This document shows, one piece after another, positions 1-9,023 of a stretch of 64,000 nucleotides of DNA (position 1 is its first letter; every line of letters starts with the position of its first letter). The position numbers and the translations under genes were made by a program. The stretch spans positions 62,001-126,000 of the forward strand of contig CAZIOB010000045.1 of assembly GCA_964540755.1 (NCBI GenBank), given 5' to 3'. The stretch is from JAAYJR01 sp964540755. Lineage in GTDB: Bacteria > Bacteroidota > Bacteroidia > Bacteroidales > Prolixibacteraceae. The notes under the pieces are model-generated. The model saw only the letters and a program-made list of their open reading frames with translations, made no database searches and was not told the DNA's origin.

Positions 1-2
1 AT

Positions 3-401
3 TTTAATCAGATTCTGGCAAAACTTAATGGTAAGATAACTTTGCTGAATTTGCCTAAAGTGCTGTGGCTTAAATGGAGAAAAACAATGACCCGGACCCG
101 GAGTCTTATAATTGGCGTGGTGCCGAAATTCCAGCGGTCAGGAATTGAAGCTGCCATATTTTGGCATTTAAGGCCGGTTATGTATAAAAAAAGGTGGTAT
201 AAAGAGATGGAACTCTCGTGGGCTGGAGATTTTAATCCGAAGATCATATCTCTTTATGAATCAGTAGGTGGAAAACGGGTTAAAACTCACTATACAATGA
301 GATATCTGTTCGACAGGAATAAAGAGTTTACCAGGGCTCCCATAATAACAGGAGAGGAAACTTCAAAGAAAAAAAATGCAGGTGATAATCGTGGTAATTA
401 A
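3..401 (+). CDS. GNAT-like (YghO-type) acetyltransferase, C-terminal part
   Basis: The reading frame is open to the left edge of the window with no stop, so this is the 3' part of a longer gene. The visible 130 or so codons resemble the C-terminal half of YghO-like GNAT proteins. A strand reading SLIIGVVPKFQR is followed by GIEAAIFWHL, which is the pantothenate-loop region that binds acetyl-CoA. Next come the ELSWAGDFNPKIISLYESVGG segment, an alpha/beta pair typical of the GNAT C-terminal end, and a basic Lys-rich tail. The substrate cannot be deduced. The first in-frame ATG is at 87, well inside the domain, so the true start lies upstream of the window. Confidence 0.65.
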   Translation, partial: FNQILAKLNGKITLLNLPKVLWLKWRKTMTRTRSLIIGVVPKFQRSGIEAAIFWHLRPVMYKKRWYKEMELSWAGDFNPKIISLYESVGGKRVKTHYTMRYLFDRNKEFTRAPIITGEETSKKKNAGDNRGN

Positions 402-404
402 TTT

Positions 405-434
405 TTGGAATTTTAGATACATTGATTATCTTTG
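405..434 (+). promoter_or_regulatory. Bacteroidota-type promoter for rpmE2
   Basis: TTG at 405-407, a 19-nt spacer and TATCTTTG at 427-434 match the Bacteroidota sigma-ABfr consensus (TTG, about 19 nt, TAnnTTTG). The start of transcription would lie near 441, giving a leader of about 150 nt before rpmE2. Confidence 0.55.
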
Positions 435-588
435 CAGCCCTCTTTTATAAAGTTAGTAATCCGGATAATCCGGAATATAACCTGAGAAGAGTTGAAAATT
501 TTGATTTTAACGCGGCAATTTGAATTATAATCTATTGCTGAATAATTTAAAAATTTAGATTTTTCTGCGAGCAAAAAATTAAAGACAG

Positions 589-852
589 ATGAAAAAAGGA
601 ATACATCCTGAAAATTACAGACTGGTAGCGTTTAGAGATATGTCAAACGGCCATACATTTATTACGGGGTCAACCGTGGAAACAAAAGAAACAGTGGAAG
701 TAGAAGGTGTTGAATATCCACTTTGCAAACTTGAAATTTCCGATACATCGCATCCTTTTTATACAGGTAAAGTAAAATTGGTGGATACCGCGGGTCGTGT
801 GGATAAATTCATGAGCCGTTACGGGAAACATATGGAAAAAAGAAAAAAATGA
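589..852 (+). CDS. rpmE2: 50S ribosomal protein L31 type B
   Basis: This 87-residue protein begins MKKGIHPENYRLVAFRD and contains SHPFYTG and GRVDKFMSRYGK, all typical of L31. It binds at the subunit interface of the large ribosomal subunit. It has only one cysteine and lacks the four-Cys zinc ribbon of the other L31 form, so it is the zinc-independent type B (RpmE2), here apparently a stand-alone gene. A promoter lies at 405-434 and a strong terminator follows at 875, which supports a monocistronic unit. Confidence 0.95.
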   Translation: MKKGIHPENYRLVAFRDMSNGHTFITGSTVETKETVEVEGVEYPLCKLEISDTSHPFYTGKVKLVDTAGRVDKFMSRYGKHMEKRKK

Positions 853-874
853 CGTACCTCCTGAAAGGTTTTAT

Positions 875-902
875 AGCTCCGTTATTGCGGAGCTTTTTTT
901 TT
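875..902 (+). terminator. Rho-independent terminator after rpmE2
   Basis: A perfect 7-bp stem (AGCTCCG at 875-881, CGGAGCT at 888-894) has a 6-nt loop and is followed by a run of Ts to 902. Confidence 0.88.
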
Positions 903-1036
903 GTTTATGATTGTCACTTTTTTCAACCGCCATACTTAAATTACTGATAAATTTTTAGTGGCACGACTATTGCCATATAGAAAATCATTCATCTTTATAA
1001 AATTTGTTCCGACATATTGTCACAAACACGAAAGAA

Positions 1037-3490
1037 ATGAGACATAAGAAAGATTCAGGATTTCCAAATATATTTTTAAGCAGAATTATGAACGGTGATG
1101 CAGATTTTATACCAATTGTTGCTGACGGAGATGAGAATGAGCTTAAAAACACTGATGTTCCCGAGGTATTACCTGTTCTTCCATTACGAAACACAGTGCT
1201 TTTCCCGGGAGTAGTGTTACCCATAACGGTCGGACGTAAAAAATCACTTCAGCTAATCAAAGATGTGTATCAGGGCAGTAAATTATTAGGGACCCTGGCA
1301 CAGAAAGATTATACTGTTGATGATCCTTCTCCCCCGGAATTGTATTCCGTGGGTACAATGGCAGAAGTACTAAAAATACTTGAGATGCCTGACGGATCAA
1401 CGTCTGTTATCATACAGGGAAAGAGAAGATATGCGGTTAATCAGTTTATTACGGAAGATCCCTATTTCAAGGCTGCTGTCCAGCCTTTAAATGATATTTC
1501 ACCGGGGAATGATGCAGAATTTAATGCTATTGTTGGTTCATTAAAAGATTTGTCTATCAAAATTGCCCAATTCTCTGCCAATGTTCCGCCAGAAGCCACT
1601 TTTGCCGTTAAAAATATTGAGAATTCTACCTTTCTTATAAATTTTATATGTTCCAACACAGACTTAAATGTGGAAAACAAGCAGCATCTGCTGGAGATTG
1701 AAAGTTTAAAAGACCGTGGCATTCAGGCTATAAGTTATCTTGTTAAGGAAGTGCAAATGCTGGAACTTAAACAGGATATACAAAAGAAGGTTAAAACTGA
1801 TATGGACAGGCAGCAACGTGAATTCATGCTTAATCAGCAGATGAAAACCATACAGGATGAATTGGGAGGCAATCCTGTTGAATTGGAGATAAATGAATTA
1901 AAGAATAAGTCAAAAGATAAAAAGTGGGGTAAGGAGGTTGCAAAATTTTTTGAGAAGGAAGTTGAGAAATTACACAGACTTAATCCTGCTGCCGGAGAGT
2001 ATTCAGTGCAATATACATTTTGCCAGACCTTAACAGAGCTTCCGTGGAATGAATACACAAAAGATAATTTTGATCTTAAAAATGCCCGTAAAGTCCTGGA
2101 TGAGGACCATTATGGGTTGGAAAATGTAAAACAGCGCATCCTGGAACATCTGGCAGTGCTAAAGCTCAAGAATGACATGAAGGCTCCTATACTTTGTTTA
2201 TACGGCCCACCGGGGGTCGGAAAGACATCTCTGGGAAAATCGGTCGCCAGGGCCCTCGGAAGGAAATATGTCAGGATAAGTCTGGGAGGCCTTAGTGATG
2301 AGGCCGAGATTCGCGGCCACAGGAAAACATACATTGGCGCCATGCCCGGACGAATTATTCAGAATATTAAAAAGGCGAAATCCTCAAATCCGGTTTTTAT
2401 TCTGGACGAGATAGACAAAGTATCAAAACATTTTCACGGAGATCCGGCTTCAGCTCTTCTTGAGGTGCTTGATCCGGAACAGAATTCCGAGTTTCATGAT
2501 AATTATGTGGAAATAGATTACGATCTATCGAGGGTGATGTTCATTACTACAGCTAATACACTCAACACCATTGCTCCTCCGCTTCTCGACCGTCTTGAGT
2601 TAATAGAGATGAGCGGTTATCTGGTTGAAGAGAAAATAGAGATTGCCAAACGCCACCTTATTCCGCAGCAGCTGGAAGAACATGGCCTTAAGAAGAATGA
2701 TGTTATTTTTCCGAAGAAGGTTATTGAACTTATAATAGACAATTATACCAGGGAATCCGGTGTAAGGGAACTGAATAAAAAAATTGCACGGGTGATACGC
2801 CGGATAGCTAAAAAGATTGCCTTTGAAGAGACATATAATAAAAAACTGACCAGGGCCGATATCCATGAATACCTCGGAGTTGCGGAACATACGAAGGAGA
2901 AATACCAGGGAAATGAATTTGCAGGGGTTGTAACAGGATTGGCATGGACAGCCTCAGGGGGTGATATTTTGTATATTGAAACGAGTCTGAGTAAAGGTAA
3001 GGGGACCCTTACATTAACGGGAAATCTTGGAGAAGTGATGAAAGAATCGGCAATCCTGGCCCATGAATATCTGAAATCACATGCAGGGGAGCTGGATCTG
3101 GATCCTGATGTTTTCAGCAACTGGAATGTTCATATTCATGTACCAGAGGGTGCTATTCCCAAAGACGGGCCTTCTGCTGGTATTACTATGATTACTTCTC
3201 TGGCATCTGCATTTACACAACGGAAAGTAAAAAGGAATATAGCAATGACCGGCGAGATAACCCTGAGGGGGAAAGTTCTCCCGGTAGGCGGAATAAAAGA
3301 GAAAATACTTGCAGCCAAACGGGCTGGTATTTCGGAGATAATTCTATCCGTTGACAACAAAAAGAACCTTGAAGAAATTAAAGAAGAGTATCTGAAAGGA
3401 TTGAATTTCCATTTTGTTAACACAATTCATGATACCCTGAAAATTGCCCTGTTAAAGACTAAAGTTATTAAACCATTGGATATCAGTTGA
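1037..3490 (+). CDS. lon: ATP-dependent Lon protease
   Basis: Cytoplasmic AAA+ serine protease that degrades misfolded and regulatory proteins. Domains in order: N-terminal LON substrate-binding domain (about residues 45-245, starting VLPVLPLRNTVLFPG), coiled linker, AAA+ module with Walker A GPPGVGKT at 390-397 and Walker B FILDEIDK, then the C-terminal protease domain. The catalytic dyad is Ser713 in PKDGPSAG and Lys756 in KEKILAAKR, spaced 43 residues as in E. coli Lon. The frame is open further upstream to a TTG at 1004. I prefer ATG 1037 (817 aa); ATG 1088 (800 aa, MNGDADFIP) is also possible. It appears to be transcribed alone. Confidence 0.95.
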   Translation: MRHKKDSGFPNIFLSRIMNGDADFIPIVADGDENELKNTDVPEVLPVLPLRNTVLFPGVVLPITVGRKKSLQLIKDVYQGSKLLGTLAQKDYTVDDPSPPELYSVGTMAEVLKILEMPDGSTSVIIQGKRRYAVNQFITEDPYFKAAVQPLNDISPGNDAEFNAIVGSLKDLSIKIAQFSANVPPEATFAVKNIENSTFLINFICSNTDLNVENKQHLLEIESLKDRGIQAISYLVKEVQMLELKQDIQKKVKTDMDRQQREFMLNQQMKTIQDELGGNPVELEINELKNKSKDKKWGKEVAKFFEKEVEKLHRLNPAAGEYSVQYTFCQTLTELPWNEYTKDNFDLKNARKVLDEDHYGLENVKQRILEHLAVLKLKNDMKAPILCLYGPPGVGKTSLGKSVARALGRKYVRISLGGLSDEAEIRGHRKTYIGAMPGRIIQNIKKAKSSNPVFILDEIDKVSKHFHGDPASALLEVLDPEQNSEFHDNYVEIDYDLSRVMFITTANTLNTIAPPLLDRLELIEMSGYLVEEKIEIAKRHLIPQQLEEHGLKKNDVIFPKKVIELIIDNYTRESGVRELNKKIARVIRRIAKKIAFEETYNKKLTRADIHEYLGVAEHTKEKYQGNEFAGVVTGLAWTASGGDILYIETSLSKGKGTLTLTGNLGEVMKESAILAHEYLKSHAGELDLDPDVFSNWNVHIHVPEGAIPKDGPSAGITMITSLASAFTQRKVKRNIAMTGEITLRGKVLPVGGIKEKILAAKRAGISEIILSVDNKKNLEEIKEEYLKGLNFHFVNTIHDTLKIALLKTKVIKPLDIS

Positions 3491-3624
3491 TTATTTTTTT
3501 TAATTTACTGTGGAGAATTTGTTCCATAACATTTTTTAATTTTTTTTAACATTACGGCATAATTTTTTGTTTTTTGGCATTTTTTTTGCTTTCGTTAAGT
3601 TAAATCTTGTCATAAATTTTAGAA

Positions 3625-3783
3625 ATGGAAATTAATAGCGGGAAAAACAAAAAATTAGTTGCAGAAGGGTATAGTAAAGCAGTATGGAACATAAGGGCCA
3701 GGGTATTCGATTCGACATTTGAATTATCTCATCCCGCAGATGTTGAAAGAAAAGTATGGGAACTGAAAATGGTTCTTAACTGA
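3625..3783 (+). CDS. Small hypothetical protein, 52 aa
   Basis: An ATG-initiated 52-codon ORF between lon and the convergent carB. The protein is charged and soluble-looking, with a basic N-terminus (NSGKNKKLVAEGYSKAVW) and an amphipathic C-terminal helix (PADVERKVWELKMVL). It has no signal peptide or membrane segment. I do not recognise the family. The composition, with two Trp, balanced charge and normal codon choice for the window, looks like a real protein rather than AT-rich noise. It ends 24 nt before the carB stop codon, so the two genes converge tail to tail. Confidence 0.45.
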   Translation: MEINSGKNKKLVAEGYSKAVWNIRARVFDSTFELSHPADVERKVWELKMVLN

Positions 3784-3807
3784 TAAATTCAAATATCAGG
3801 TTATACT

Positions 3808-6800
3808 TTAATATTGATCCCAGCTTTTTACAGTTATATCGTTAAGCGAATATTTACAGATTCCATAAATAAAAGCACTTGCAACCCTTGAATTGGTAAT
3901 AAGCGGAATATTATAATCAATGGAATTTCTTCTGATATTATATCCGTTGCTTAGTTCTCTTTTAGTATAATTTTTTGGTATATTAATAACCAGGTCTATT
4001 TTCTTTTCTCTCAGATATTCCAGTGTATTCGGATGGCGGTCCTCCTCGTCGGGCCAGTGTAACAGTGTATTCTCAACCCCGTTTTCATGCAGAAAGCGAT
4101 GCGTGCCCTCAGTAGCGAAAATATTATATCCATTTTCCTTCAGAAGTTTTGCGCTTATAAGCAATTCAACTTTTGACTTAGAAGGTCCCGAAGAGATGAG
4201 TATATTTTTCCCCGGGAAATTATAGCCGACAGACAACATAGATTTCAGCACAGCTTCATAATATGTTTCACCTATGCATCCCACTTCACCGGTTGATGCC
4301 ATGTCAACGCCGAGTACAGGATCGGCATTCAGTAATCTGGCGAATGAGAATTGTGGTGCTTTAACCCCAACATAATCGAGCTCGAAAAGTGACTTATCCG
4401 GTTTATCAACCTTGATGCCCAGCATTACTTTGGTAGCTATCTCTATCATGTTAAGTTTCATCACTTTTGAAACGAACGGGAAACTGCGGGAAGCACGGAG
4501 ATTGCATTCAATAACTTTAATAGCATTATCCTTGGCAAGGAACTGCATATTGAAAGGGCCGGTTATTTCAAGCCCGTCTGCTATCTGGCGGGCTATTTTT
4601 TTAATTCTCCTGATAGTCTCGATATATAGCTTCTGAGGGGGAAATACAATAGTGGCATCACCTGAATGGACCCCTGCAAATTCAACATGCTCTGAAATTG
4701 CATATGCAATGATTTCACCATTCGAGGCTACTGCATCTATTTCTATTTCCTTAGCTTCTTCAATGAATTCTGATATCACGACCGGATGTTCTTTGGAAAC
4801 ATTGGCTGCCATTTCCAGAAAATGGTTCAGCTGATCGGGATTTGAAACAACATTCATTGCAGCTCCTGACAGAACGTAAGAGGGACGGATCAGAACCGGG
4901 TATCCTACCTTAGATATAAATTTGTTAATTTCTTCGCTCTCTGACAACCGTGCCCATCGCGGTTGATCAATATTAAGCCGGTCCAGCAGTGAAGAGAATT
5001 TTTCACGGTCTTCTGCATTATCAATTTTCACGGGGGAGGTGCCAAGCACCGGCACTTTCTGGTCATATAATTTCATCGCCAGATTATTGGGTATCTGTCC
5101 CCCTACCGATATTATCACACCGTAAGGATTTTCAAGATCTATAATATCCATAACCCTTTCGAAGCTCAGTTCATCAAAGTATAATCTGTCGCATGTATCG
5201 TAATCGGTGCTAACTGTTTCAGGATTGTAATTAATCATTACTGAACGATAACCTTCCTTTCTTATAGTTTTAACAGCATTAACACTGCACCAGTCGAACT
5301 CAACCGAGCTGCCGATACGATATGCACCTGATCCGAGTACTACGACAGATTTGTTGTCGTTGATGAACTCAATATCATTTTCAATACCGTTGTATGTAAT
5401 ATAAAGATAGTTGGTCATAGCCGGATATTCACCGGCAAGTGTGTCTATCTGCTTGACCACCGGTATTATCCCCCTCTCTTTTCTGGCTGCTCTTACCCTG
5501 AGCAGGTCTCTCTGTATAAATTCATCAGTACTGTCAAGAATTATCCGTGCAATCTGGAAATCTGAAAAACCGGCTTGTTTAGACAGCCTCAGCAAATTAT
5601 CAGGCAGTTGTTCCAGTGAATTTATTTTTTGTAGTTCTCTTTTTATATTGAAAATATTTTTCAACCGGTAAAGGAACCAACGGTCTATTTTGGTTTTATT
5701 GTAAATATCATCTATCGAATATCCCTGGTTAAAAGCCTCTGCAATGGCAAATATCCGCCTGTCTGTGGGATTTTCCAATTCTGACTCAATCTGATCTATT
5801 TTTATTTCATTTTTATTGCCCACAAAACCATGCATTCCTAAGCCAACCATGCGTATTCCCTTTTGTACAGCTTCCTCGAATGTCCGTCCTATAGCCATAA
5901 TTTCTCCCACACTTTTCATGGAGCTGCCAATGATTTTTGAAACCCCGATAAATTTATTCAGGTCCCAGCGGGGTATTTTTACCACGCAATAATCAAGAGC
6001 CGGTTCAAAAGCAGCTGTAGTTACTTTTGTAACCGAGTTTTTCAACTGATGGAGCCCGTATCCCAGTCCCAGTTTAGCTGCCACAAAGGCCAGGGGATAT
6101 CCCGTTGCTTTAGAGGCCAAAGCGGATGAGCGTGACAGACGGGCATTGACCTCAATGACCCTGTAATCATCTGAATAAGGATCAAGGGCAAACTGAACAT
6201 TGCACTCACCTATAACGCCAACGCGCCGGATAATTTTTATGGAAATTGACCGAAGCTTATGGTATTCCTGATTGCTTAGAGTTTGTGAAGGAGCTACTAC
6301 AATGCTTTCTCCGGTATGAATGCCGAGGGGATCAAAATTTTCCATGTTACAAACCGTAATGCAGTTATCATACCGGTCACGCATAACTTCATATTCGACC
6401 TCCTTCCATCCTTTTATTGATTCTTCCACCAGTATCTGGGGGGAATAGGAAAAAGCTTTTGATGCAAGTGATTCCAGCTCCGCTTCGTTTTCACAAAAAC
6501 CGGAACCCAGTCCCCCAAGAGCATAAGCAGCCCTGATAATGACCGGATAACCTATTTTCCTTGCTGCCTCCTTTGCTTCCGTCATTTTTGATGCAGCAAT
6601 ACTCTTAGGAGTTTTTACCCCTATCTCAGCCAGCATCTTTGCGAAAATATCACGGTCTTCAGTGTCTATTACAGACTGCACCGGGGTCCCTACCACTTCC
6701 ACATTATATTTTTCCAGTACGCCGGTTTCATAGAGAGCAACACCACAGTTAAGGGCAGTCTGGCCTCCAAAAGCAAGCAGTATGCCCTGTGGTTTCTCTT

Positions 6801-7035
6801 TTTTTATAACTTCTTCCACAAAATAGGGTGTAACAGGAAGAAAATATATTTTGTCGGCTATATCCTCTGAAGTTTGTATAGTTGCAATATTGGGATTAAT
6901 AAGAACTGTTTTGATCCCTTCTTCTTTAAGAGCTTTCAGAGCCTGTGACCCTGAATAATCAAATTCACCGGCTTCTCCTATCTTGAGAGCTCCCGAACCA
7001 AGAACTATGGCCTTTTTTATTTTGGAATCTGTCAT
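3808..7035 (-). CDS. carB: Carbamoyl-phosphate synthase large subunit
   Basis: Makes carbamoyl phosphate from bicarbonate, ATP and ammonia delivered by CarA, for both arginine and pyrimidine synthesis. The 1075-residue length is normal for the family. Two tandem ATP-grasp synthetase halves are visible: the first starts with GSGALKIGEAGEFDYSGSQA, the second around residue 560 with VVLGSGAYRIGSSVEFDWC. Between them lies the oligomerisation domain. The C-terminus (from about 940, ILISSGPSKSKVELL and FATEGTHRFL) is the MGS-like allosteric domain. It lies 19 nt downstream of carA in the same orientation, so the two form an operon. Confidence 0.97.
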   Translation of the reverse strand: MTDSKIKKAIVLGSGALKIGEAGEFDYSGSQALKALKEEGIKTVLINPNIATIQTSEDIADKIYFLPVTPYFVEEVIKKEKPQGILLAFGGQTALNCGVALYETGVLEKYNVEVVGTPVQSVIDTEDRDIFAKMLAEIGVKTPKSIAASKMTEAKEAARKIGYPVIIRAAYALGGLGSGFCENEAELESLASKAFSYSPQILVEESIKGWKEVEYEVMRDRYDNCITVCNMENFDPLGIHTGESIVVAPSQTLSNQEYHKLRSISIKIIRRVGVIGECNVQFALDPYSDDYRVIEVNARLSRSSALASKATGYPLAFVAAKLGLGYGLHQLKNSVTKVTTAAFEPALDYCVVKIPRWDLNKFIGVSKIIGSSMKSVGEIMAIGRTFEEAVQKGIRMVGLGMHGFVGNKNEIKIDQIESELENPTDRRIFAIAEAFNQGYSIDDIYNKTKIDRWFLYRLKNIFNIKRELQKINSLEQLPDNLLRLSKQAGFSDFQIARIILDSTDEFIQRDLLRVRAARKERGIIPVVKQIDTLAGEYPAMTNYLYITYNGIENDIEFINDNKSVVVLGSGAYRIGSSVEFDWCSVNAVKTIRKEGYRSVMINYNPETVSTDYDTCDRLYFDELSFERVMDIIDLENPYGVIISVGGQIPNNLAMKLYDQKVPVLGTSPVKIDNAEDREKFSSLLDRLNIDQPRWARLSESEEINKFISKVGYPVLIRPSYVLSGAAMNVVSNPDQLNHFLEMAANVSKEHPVVISEFIEEAKEIEIDAVASNGEIIAYAISEHVEFAGVHSGDATIVFPPQKLYIETIRRIKKIARQIADGLEITGPFNMQFLAKDNAIKVIECNLRASRSFPFVSKVMKLNMIEIATKVMLGIKVDKPDKSLFELDYVGVKAPQFSFARLLNADPVLGVDMASTGEVGCIGETYYEAVLKSMLSVGYNFPGKNILISSGPSKSKVELLISAKLLKENGYNIFATEGTHRFLHENGVENTLLHWPDEEDRHPNTLEYLREKKIDLVINIPKNYTKRELSNGYNIRRNSIDYNIPLITNSRVASAFIYGICKYSLNDITVKSWDQY

Positions 7036-7054
7036 GACAAATTTTGAAATATTA

Positions 7055-8143
7055 TTAAACTATTCCGCGGTATTCTTTGATCATTTTTATGAAATCATCA
7101 AATAAAAACTCTGTGTCGGTAGGCCCGCTGGATGCCTCCGGGTGGAACTGGGTTGAGAAAAATGGTAAGGTCTTATGCCTGATACCCTCATTGGTGTTAT
7201 CATTTGCATTAGTGAACAGAGGCTCCCAGTCTTCAGGTAATGTTTCGTCGGCTACAGCATATCCATGGTTTTGTGAAGTAATATAGCACCTGTTTGTGCC
7301 CTTAAGCAAAACAGGCTGGTTATGACTCCGGTGACCGAATTTCATTTTGTAAGTATCAGCGCCTGCAGCACGTGCAAGAAGCTGGTTGCCCAGACAAATT
7401 CCCATGACCGGTTTACCTGTACTCAATATTTTTTTGATATTTGATATAGTTATTCCGCACATGGCCGGGTCACCGGGGCCGTTAGAGATAAATATGCCAT
7501 CAGACTCTTCGCGGGTGAAATCATAATTCCACGGAACGCGGATAACAGAAACACCCCGGTCCAAAAGGCAGCGGATAATATTATTTTTCACTCCGCAGTC
7601 AACTAATATAACCTTGAGGCCGCTATTGCCATATACCTCGACATCCTTGCATGAGGCAATATCAACCAGGTTATCTTTATTCGGGTCATAAAAATCGATC
7701 GTCTCATTTTCAAATTCAATTTTACCTAACATGGAACCTTTGGTTCGCAAAATTTTTGTTAAGGCCCTTGTGTCAATATCAAAAAGTCCCGGCACACCAT
7801 ATTCGCTTAGCCAGTCGGAAAGACTTTTTTCCGCATTCCAGTGACTGAATTTAAAAGAATAATCAGAGATTATCAATCCTTTTATATGCAATTTATAAGA
7901 TTCGAAATATTTATGAATTCCATTTTTTTTAGTGTTATGAGGTACGCCGTAATTGCCTATCATGGGATAGGTGGAAACCAGTATTTGTCCTGTATATGAT
8001 GGATCAGTCAGACTTTCCGGGTAACCTGTCATGGCCGTATAAAATACTACCTCTCCGGCCGCTGACATTTCGCTGCCGAAAGACTTTCCGGTGAAGACAC
8101 TTCCATCTTCCAAAGTTAATTTTGCCTGTTTTACTTCTAACAT
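7055..8143 (-). CDS. carA: Carbamoyl-phosphate synthase small (glutaminase) subunit
   Basis: Hydrolyses glutamine and channels ammonia to CarB. The N-terminal CPSase small-chain domain (AKLTLEDGSVFTG, TAMTGYPESLTDPSYTGQI) is followed by a class I glutamine amidotransferase domain. That domain has the nucleophile Cys250 in GICLGNQ and the His/Glu pair in QFHPEASSGPTD. Its 362 residues are usual. The ATG at 8143 lies just behind a strong hairpin (8161-8200). carA is divergent from argR across a shared 342-nt control region that holds an ARG box, in keeping with regulation by arginine. Confidence 0.97.
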   Translation of the reverse strand: MLEVKQAKLTLEDGSVFTGKSFGSEMSAAGEVVFYTAMTGYPESLTDPSYTGQILVSTYPMIGNYGVPHNTKKNGIHKYFESYKLHIKGLIISDYSFKFSHWNAEKSLSDWLSEYGVPGLFDIDTRALTKILRTKGSMLGKIEFENETIDFYDPNKDNLVDIASCKDVEVYGNSGLKVILVDCGVKNNIIRCLLDRGVSVIRVPWNYDFTREESDGIFISNGPGDPAMCGITISNIKKILSTGKPVMGICLGNQLLARAAGADTYKMKFGHRSHNQPVLLKGTNRCYITSQNHGYAVADETLPEDWEPLFTNANDNTNEGIRHKTLPFFSTQFHPEASSGPTDTEFLFDDFIKMIKEYRGIV

Positions 8144-8160
8144 ACCTGTTCTTATATAAG

Positions 8161-8200
8161 AAAAATGCGCCTGTCCGGATAATGGGACAAACGCATTTTT
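8161..8200 (-). promoter_or_regulatory. Hairpin in the carA 5' leader, possible attenuator
   Basis: A 9-bp stem (AAAAATGCG at 8161-8169 with CGCATTTTT at 8192-8200) continues through a 2x2 internal loop into a second 5-bp stem (TGTCC/GGACA) with an 8-nt loop. Because the outer arm is A/T-rich at both ends, the RNA made from the minus strand ends in a U run, as in an intrinsic terminator. It ends 18 nt before the carA ATG and lies downstream of the likely carA -7 element at 8248-8255. It could stop transcription early or hide the ribosome entry site. Confidence 0.5.
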
Positions 8201-8247
8201 TAAGTTATCTTCATTTGATGCATGCTCTCTTAATTCTTTTATCGCTT

Positions 8248-8255
8248 CAAAAATA
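8248..8255 (-). promoter_or_regulatory. Putative carA -7 element
   Basis: On the minus strand this reads TATTTTTG, an exact TAnnTTTG match. No good TTG -33 element is present at the expected distance. Transcription would start near 8241 and include the 8161-8200 hairpin. Confidence 0.4.
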
Positions 8256-8277
8256 GTAATATTTCTTCAATAATTAT

Positions 8278-8306
8278 TTGTTTTATAAAAATAATGTATA
8301 AATTTG
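8278..8306 (+). promoter_or_regulatory. argR operon promoter
   Basis: TTG at 8278-8280, an 18-nt spacer and TAAATTTG at 8299-8306 form a full Bacteroidota promoter. Transcription would start around 8313, inside or just before the ARG box at 8317-8330. That placing suits repression by ArgR. The leader to argR is about 170 nt and holds another perfect inverted repeat (AAAATGT-AA-ACATTTT, 8432-8447). Confidence 0.6.
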
Positions 8307-8316
8307 CAGATAATTA

Positions 8317-8330
8317 TGAATATATATTCA
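8317..8330. promoter_or_regulatory. ARG box, predicted ArgR operator
   Basis: TGAATATATATTCA is a perfect palindrome, extended to 16 bp by the flanking A and T. It matches the core of the enterobacterial ARG-box consensus TGAATwwwwATTCA without a mismatch. It sits at the predicted transcription start of argR and between the divergent argR and carA promoters. Inference: ArgR represses its own operon here and may also affect carAB. Only one clear box was found, whereas E. coli operators usually have two. Confidence 0.65.
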
Positions 8331-8485
8331 TTTTGAGTTTAAAGATTATTAAAAAGTAAAAAGGATGACAATAGATTAGTATTAATATCCAATGTTAAAT
8401 TTTGGGAGGAGGATGGTCATCTGACATTAACAAAATGTAAACATTTTAAATGAGGTGCCATAAAAAAATAAATCGGGATAAGTAA

Positions 8486-8968
8486 ATGAAGAACAAATTG
8501 ATCAGGCAGGCGGAAATAGTAAAGATAATCTCAAGGGGGAATATTCACAGCCAGGAAGAGTTACTTCAGGTATTACAGAGAAAAGGATATGAAATGACAC
8601 AGGCTACTCTTTCACGCGATCTGAAATTTCTTCGTGTTGCAAAAGTACCCCATCCTGTAAGTGGTTATGTTTATGCAATCACAGGGTCAGAAGAGGATAA
8701 AGGCAGTCCTGACCTCTCGGGTAATAATTTTCTTGCCGACGGGTTTCGAGGACTGCATTTTTCGGGAACACTTGCCGTAATGAAAACCCTCCCGGGCTAT
8801 GCCTCAAGCTTTGCTGCTGTGATAGACAGTGCAGAACAGTATGAGATATTAGGTACGATTGCCGGAGATGATACAATATTAATAATAAGAAGAGAGGGAA
8901 CAACAAAAAATGATTTAATGAATGCATTAATATCAATAATGCCAAAATTGAAAAACAGACTTCAATAA
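8486..8968 (+). CDS. argR: Arginine repressor
   Basis: Transcriptional regulator that binds ARG boxes as an arginine-bound hexamer. The 160-residue length is normal. The N-terminal winged helix (about residues 1-70) carries the recognition segment MTQATLSRDLKFLRV. The C-terminal oligomerisation and arginine-binding domain contains AVIDSAEQYEILG and the diagnostic GTIAGDDTILI with its paired aspartates. It is first in the arginine operon and divergent from carAB. A perfect ARG box is found in its own control region, which suggests autoregulation. Confidence 0.95.
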   Translation: MKNKLIRQAEIVKIISRGNIHSQEELLQVLQRKGYEMTQATLSRDLKFLRVAKVPHPVSGYVYAITGSEEDKGSPDLSGNNFLADGFRGLHFSGTLAVMKTLPGYASSFAAVIDSAEQYEILGTIAGDDTILIIRREGTTKNDLMNALISIMPKLKNRLQ

Positions 8969-9023
8969 TGAAACGAGAATGATTGTAAAATCACATAGGA
9001 GTATGATCAAAACTTATGGAAGT

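Noticed and set aside
970..1006. A possible TTG/TAnnTTTG promoter before lon
   Set aside because: The -7 octamer reads AAAATTTG and the spacer is 26 nt, so both parts miss the consensus.
1004..1036. TTG start for lon at 1004
   Set aside because: ATG codons at 1037 and 1088 give N-termini closer to family length; the extra residues add nothing recognisable.
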